Source: Methylomicrobium sp035916875
Lineage (GTDB): Bacteria > Pseudomonadota > Gammaproteobacteria > Methylococcales > Methylomonadaceae
Direction: 5' to 3'
Assembly: GCF_035916875.1 (NCBI RefSeq)
Contig: NZ_JAXUHN010000036.1
Location: 1-8,019 of the forward strand
DNA: 8,019 nt
Numbering within the stretch: the first letter of the stretch is position 1; every line of letters starts with the position of its first letter. Below are positions 6,891 to 8,019 of this stretch, piece after piece. The notes below the pieces were generated by a model, which had not been told where the DNA came from, did no database searches, and worked only from the letters and a program-made list of their open reading frames with translations. The translations under genes were made by a program, and so were the position numbers.

Positions 6891-7109
6891 AGAAAAAAGG
6901 TTCCTTCATTGTTGGGTTTTCGCGCGCCATCTTCCATGCAGTTGTATTAGGATAGGGTATCCTTGCAAATCATCAAGACTGTAACATTGCTATATCGGAT
7001 GACATGACCATCGTGATTCCGCCCTCCCTCCTACTCTGCCCCAGCAGGGATGAATTTGTATAAAATTTTCTAAAATCCAAAAAGAACGCAAGATCGGTTA
7101 ATTTTAATA

Positions 7110-7217
7110 ATGCTAGAAGCCAACAATCACGGACTCTTCCCCAACCATAGAAAGTCGCACCGCTTTTCCGTGGCCCCGATGCTCGATTGGACTGACAAGT
7201 GTATTTTTTCCTTATAA
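7110..7217 (+). pseudogene. dusA: dusA, 5' fragment interrupted by an inserted element
   Basis: From the ATG at 7110 the frame reads MLEANNHGLFPNHRKSHRFS, then VAPMLDWTDK, then CIFSL and a TAA at 7215-7217. HRFSVAPMLDWTD is the unmistakable N-terminus of tRNA-dihydrouridine synthase A, where it normally continues RHCRYFHR for about 300 more residues (FMN-dependent reduction of D-loop uridines). Here similarity stops at TDK, and the next DNA is AT-rich and unrelated. The break falls exactly where genomic islands are known to insert in dusA. No strong ribosome site precedes 7110; a TATAAA at 7059-7064 could be a -10. The rest of dusA is not in the window, so whether a full copy is rebuilt at the far end of the element cannot be seen. 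Confidence 0.8.
7185..7198 (+). other. attachment-site core, copy 1 (within dusA)
   Basis: GATTGGACTGACAA, the codons for D-W-T-D-K of DusA, is repeated exactly at 7433-7446. To its left is dusA; to its right is foreign AT-rich DNA. This is the arrangement expected of the dusA-proximal junction (attL) of an island inserted by a dusA-type tyrosine recombinase. The assignment is inferred from position, the exact duplication and known target preference; no integrase gene is present in the window. Confidence 0.62.
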
Positions 7218-7432
7218 ATCAATTAATTGATATGAACAAAATTTCAATTTGTGCACTATTTGTGCACTAATTTTGAGGTGATTTGGTCAATTTCATAGAG
7301 AAATTTCGATCAATGGACAATTTCCCATCTTAATTCAAGATCTCCGCGCGGCATTTCTTTCCAAAATGGAGGCTGAAGACTGCCTGGCATAATTCAATTT
7401 AGCATGTCCGGATAGCGATCAGCTTTACAAAT
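7199..7432. mobile_element. short remnant or mini-unit between the two att cores
   Basis: The 234 bp between the two cores (248-bp period) hold no convincing gene. They are AT-rich at the left, with a perfect palindrome ATCAATTAATTGAT at 7218-7231, the tandem GTGCAC site (7249-7274), and GAGAAATTT (7298-7306) followed by ATTTCCCATC (7320-7329). The same order of signals follows the second core, so this looks like an element left end joined to a short right end (roughly 7330-7432). It is either a deletion remnant of a first island or a non-autonomous unit flanked by att sites. Confidence 0.5.
7249..7274. repeat. tandem GTGCAC arm site, copy 1
   Basis: Two 11-mers, TTGTGCACTAT and TTGTGCACTAA, stand head to tail, each holding the palindrome GTGCAC (7251-7256 and 7262-7267). 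They are bracketed by CAAAATT (7237-7243) and AATTTTG (7269-7275), which are inverted repeats. The first GTGCAC begins 66 nt after the start of core 1. Likely a binding site for a recombinase, excisionase or element regulator. Confidence 0.6.
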
Positions 7433-7446
7433 GATTGGACTGACAA
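7433..7446 (+). other. attachment-site core, copy 2
   Basis: An exact 14-bp copy of the dusA-internal core, 248 bp downstream. The bases immediately outside (T before, A after) differ from copy 1, so identity is confined to the core. In the DusA frame it again reads DWTDK, but the upstream codons (ISFTN preceded by a stop at 7400-7402) are not DusA, so this is not a rebuilt gene start. Consistent with the internal att junction of a tandem insertion. Confidence 0.58.
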
Positions 7447-7453
7447 ATTGATA

Positions 7454-7481
7454 TTTCAATTGAAAAACAAATGCCTATAAT
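7454..7481 (+). promoter_or_regulatory. possible promoter reading into the second element end
   Basis: TTTCAA (7454-7459), a 16-nt spacer and a perfect TATAAT (7476-7481). The predicted start near 7488 coincides with the left arm of the dyad at 7488-7523, so that dyad could act as an operator. The -35 lies inside the palindrome TTTCAATTGAAA (7454-7465). AT-rich DNA produces such matches by chance, so confidence is low. Confidence 0.28.
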
Positions 7482-7487
7482 TTTTTT

Positions 7488-7523
7488 AAAATTCAGTTGT
7501 GCACTATTTGTGCACTGAATTTT
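7488..7523. repeat. tandem GTGCAC arm site, copy 2, inside a 10-bp perfect dyad
   Basis: TTGTGCACTATTTGTGCACT (7497-7516) matches copy 1 base for base over 20 bp. GTGCAC palindromes lie at 7499-7504 and 7510-7515. The whole is framed by AAAATTCAGT (7488-7497) and its exact reverse complement ACTGAATTTT (7514-7523). The first GTGCAC begins 66 nt after core 2, the same offset as in copy 1. The two GTGCAC can also pair with each other (TATTT loop), giving two alternative foldings. Confidence 0.65.
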
Positions 7524-7647
7524 CAATTAGAACCTTACGAAAAATCCAACATCCAAAACACCAAATTGGCAACTCATGCGCCGACGATCCCGGTTCAGTG
7601 GAGAAATTTACAAGCAAAAATTAATTTTCCATCATAAGGTTTAAACC

Positions 7648-7722
7648 ACCGGCTTTAGCCGGTCAGCTTTAGCTGCGATAATAAAGGACAAGGAGGTGTT
7701 TCTATGCATTATAGATATGGGG
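7648..7722 (+). mobile_element. IS200/IS605-type left end (truncated element)
   Basis: Two adjoining hairpins with identical TTTA loops, ACCGGC-TTTA-GCCGGT (7648-7663) and CAGC-TTTA-GCTG (7664-7675), are followed by an A-rich leader, the strong ribosome site AGGAGGTG (7691-7698) and an ATG at 7704. A CCGGCTTTAGCCGG hairpin just ahead of a tnpA start is typical of the left ends of this single-strand transposon superfamily, where the hairpin is the TnpA recognition site. The outer boundary lies a little left of 7648 but is not fixed. Similarity ends near 7722, so the element is a fragment. Confidence 0.6.
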
Positions 7723-7784
7723 GGATGTTGTTACGCGGCGGCAACCTTGATATTTTTTTTGCAAAAACGCCAATAACCCATTGA
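7704..7784 (+). pseudogene. tnpA of IS200 type, start codon region only
   Basis: With an ideal AGGAGGTG 5 nt upstream, the frame begins MHYRYG, matching the usual opening of IS200-type Y1 transposases (MxYRYGSHTVYxIxYHxVWxTKYR). The following residues GMLLRGGNLDIFFAKTPITH and the stop at 7782-7784 bear no resemblance to the family, and neither the HUH motif nor the catalytic tyrosine is present. The join to unrelated DNA falls around 7719-7722. It is inactive as seen; it may still be translated into a 26-residue peptide. Confidence 0.5.
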
Positions 7785-8019
7785 TTTATATAAAGAATAC
7801 CCACCTCATAAAAAATCCAATTTGACAAATTCAAAAATTTATGATTTAACGCCACCAGCATCATCTGCCTTCCCGCATTCCCCCCATCACCACCTAATAT
7901 ATAGAGTTTGCTCAGTAAATCAGCCATAGGCCTGTACAAGCCGAACGCCTGAGCAGAGCTGAGCGCGCTGGGTTAAAACCATTTGTTTCCAGGCATGTGC
8001 AACTGCCTCCATTAAACCA
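7785..8019. other. AT-rich right-edge sequence without a recognised gene
   Basis: No gene is convincing here. On the minus strand a frame stays open from a stop near 7977 down to 7709 and includes MADLLSKLYILGGDGGNAGR and FLNLSNWIFYEVGILYINQW; its stop lies inside the IS200-derived DNA. It could be the end of a gene truncated by the IS fragment, but it lacks a good start and resembles nothing I know. A short CTGAGC direct repeat (7949-7954 and 7959-7964) is present. No remaining part of dusA or of an integrase is seen before the window ends. Confidence 0.35.

Noticed and set aside
6818..6937. A 40-residue N-terminal extension of the cytochrome c gene
   Set aside because: It would place a textbook Sec signal peptide internally, and a promoter-like extended -10 lies between the two candidate starts.
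6949..6963. AGGATA-GGG-TATCCT small palindrome upstream of dusA
   Set aside because: Six-base arms are common by chance and it is far from the dusA start; noted without a functional call.
7185..7523. A CRISPR array made of the repeats at 7185 and 7433
   Set aside because: Only two copies, a 248-bp period, and the repeat core coincides with dusA codons.
7249..7523. Reading the GTGCAC blocks as ends (terminal inverted repeats) of a MITE
   Set aside because: Both blocks are in the same orientation relative to their cores, and no target duplication flanks them; direct, core-linked arrangement fits attachment sites better.

Overview
The window looks like a gammaproteobacterial chromosome of mid GC content. 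It carries ordinary Gram-negative genes (a YegQ/TrhP-type tRNA hydroxylase, outer-membrane-type lipoproteins, a periplasmic c-type cytochrome, dusA). The style resembles methylotrophic or environmental gammaproteobacteria such as Methylococcales, but that placement is an impression and not proven by any gene here. The last ~0.85 kb is distinctly AT-rich and almost gene-free, and reads as accessory DNA.

Layout. Positions 1-111 hold the 3' end of an IS630-type transposase gene entering from the left. Positions 172-1512 (minus) encode a U32-family protein, the tRNA U34 hydroxylation enzyme TrhP (YegQ). A divergent intergenic region with a perfect 11-bp hairpin and a plausible promoter leads into a plus-strand run: a DUF4410-type lipoprotein (1774-2499), a small serine-rich lipoprotein (2599-3057), and a large exported protein with a GH...NC permuted-cysteine-hydrolase signature resembling the DUF4105/Lnb N-terminal domain (3111-5078). 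A decayed fragment of an AI-2E/PerM-type transporter follows (5088-5306), then a DUF1993 protein with its own promoter (5390-5896). Convergent to it is a secreted monohaem cytochrome c with an extra N-terminal domain (5984-6817, minus).

The right end is the most interesting part. A dusA gene starts at 7110 and is recognisable for 29 codons (ending in the family motif APMLDWTDK), then runs into unrelated AT-rich DNA and stops at 7217. The codons for DWTDK contain the 14-mer GATTGGACTGACAA, which recurs exactly at 7433-7446. Each copy is followed, at precisely the same distance (66 nt), by the same 20-bp tandem GTGCAC repeat inside a dyad. The 5' end of dusA is a documented insertion site for genomic islands with a dedicated tyrosine-recombinase family. 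The simplest reading is a dusA attachment site with two element ends in tandem: a 248-bp remnant or mini-unit, followed by the left end of a second element running out of the window. The second end has been invaded by an IS200/IS605-type left end whose tnpA is cut after about six codons.

How it fits together: the two lipoproteins and the exported GH/NC protein lie in the same direction and could form a cell-envelope module, though no co-function can be shown. The integrase expected for a dusA island is not visible and would have to lie to the right of the window, or be lost.
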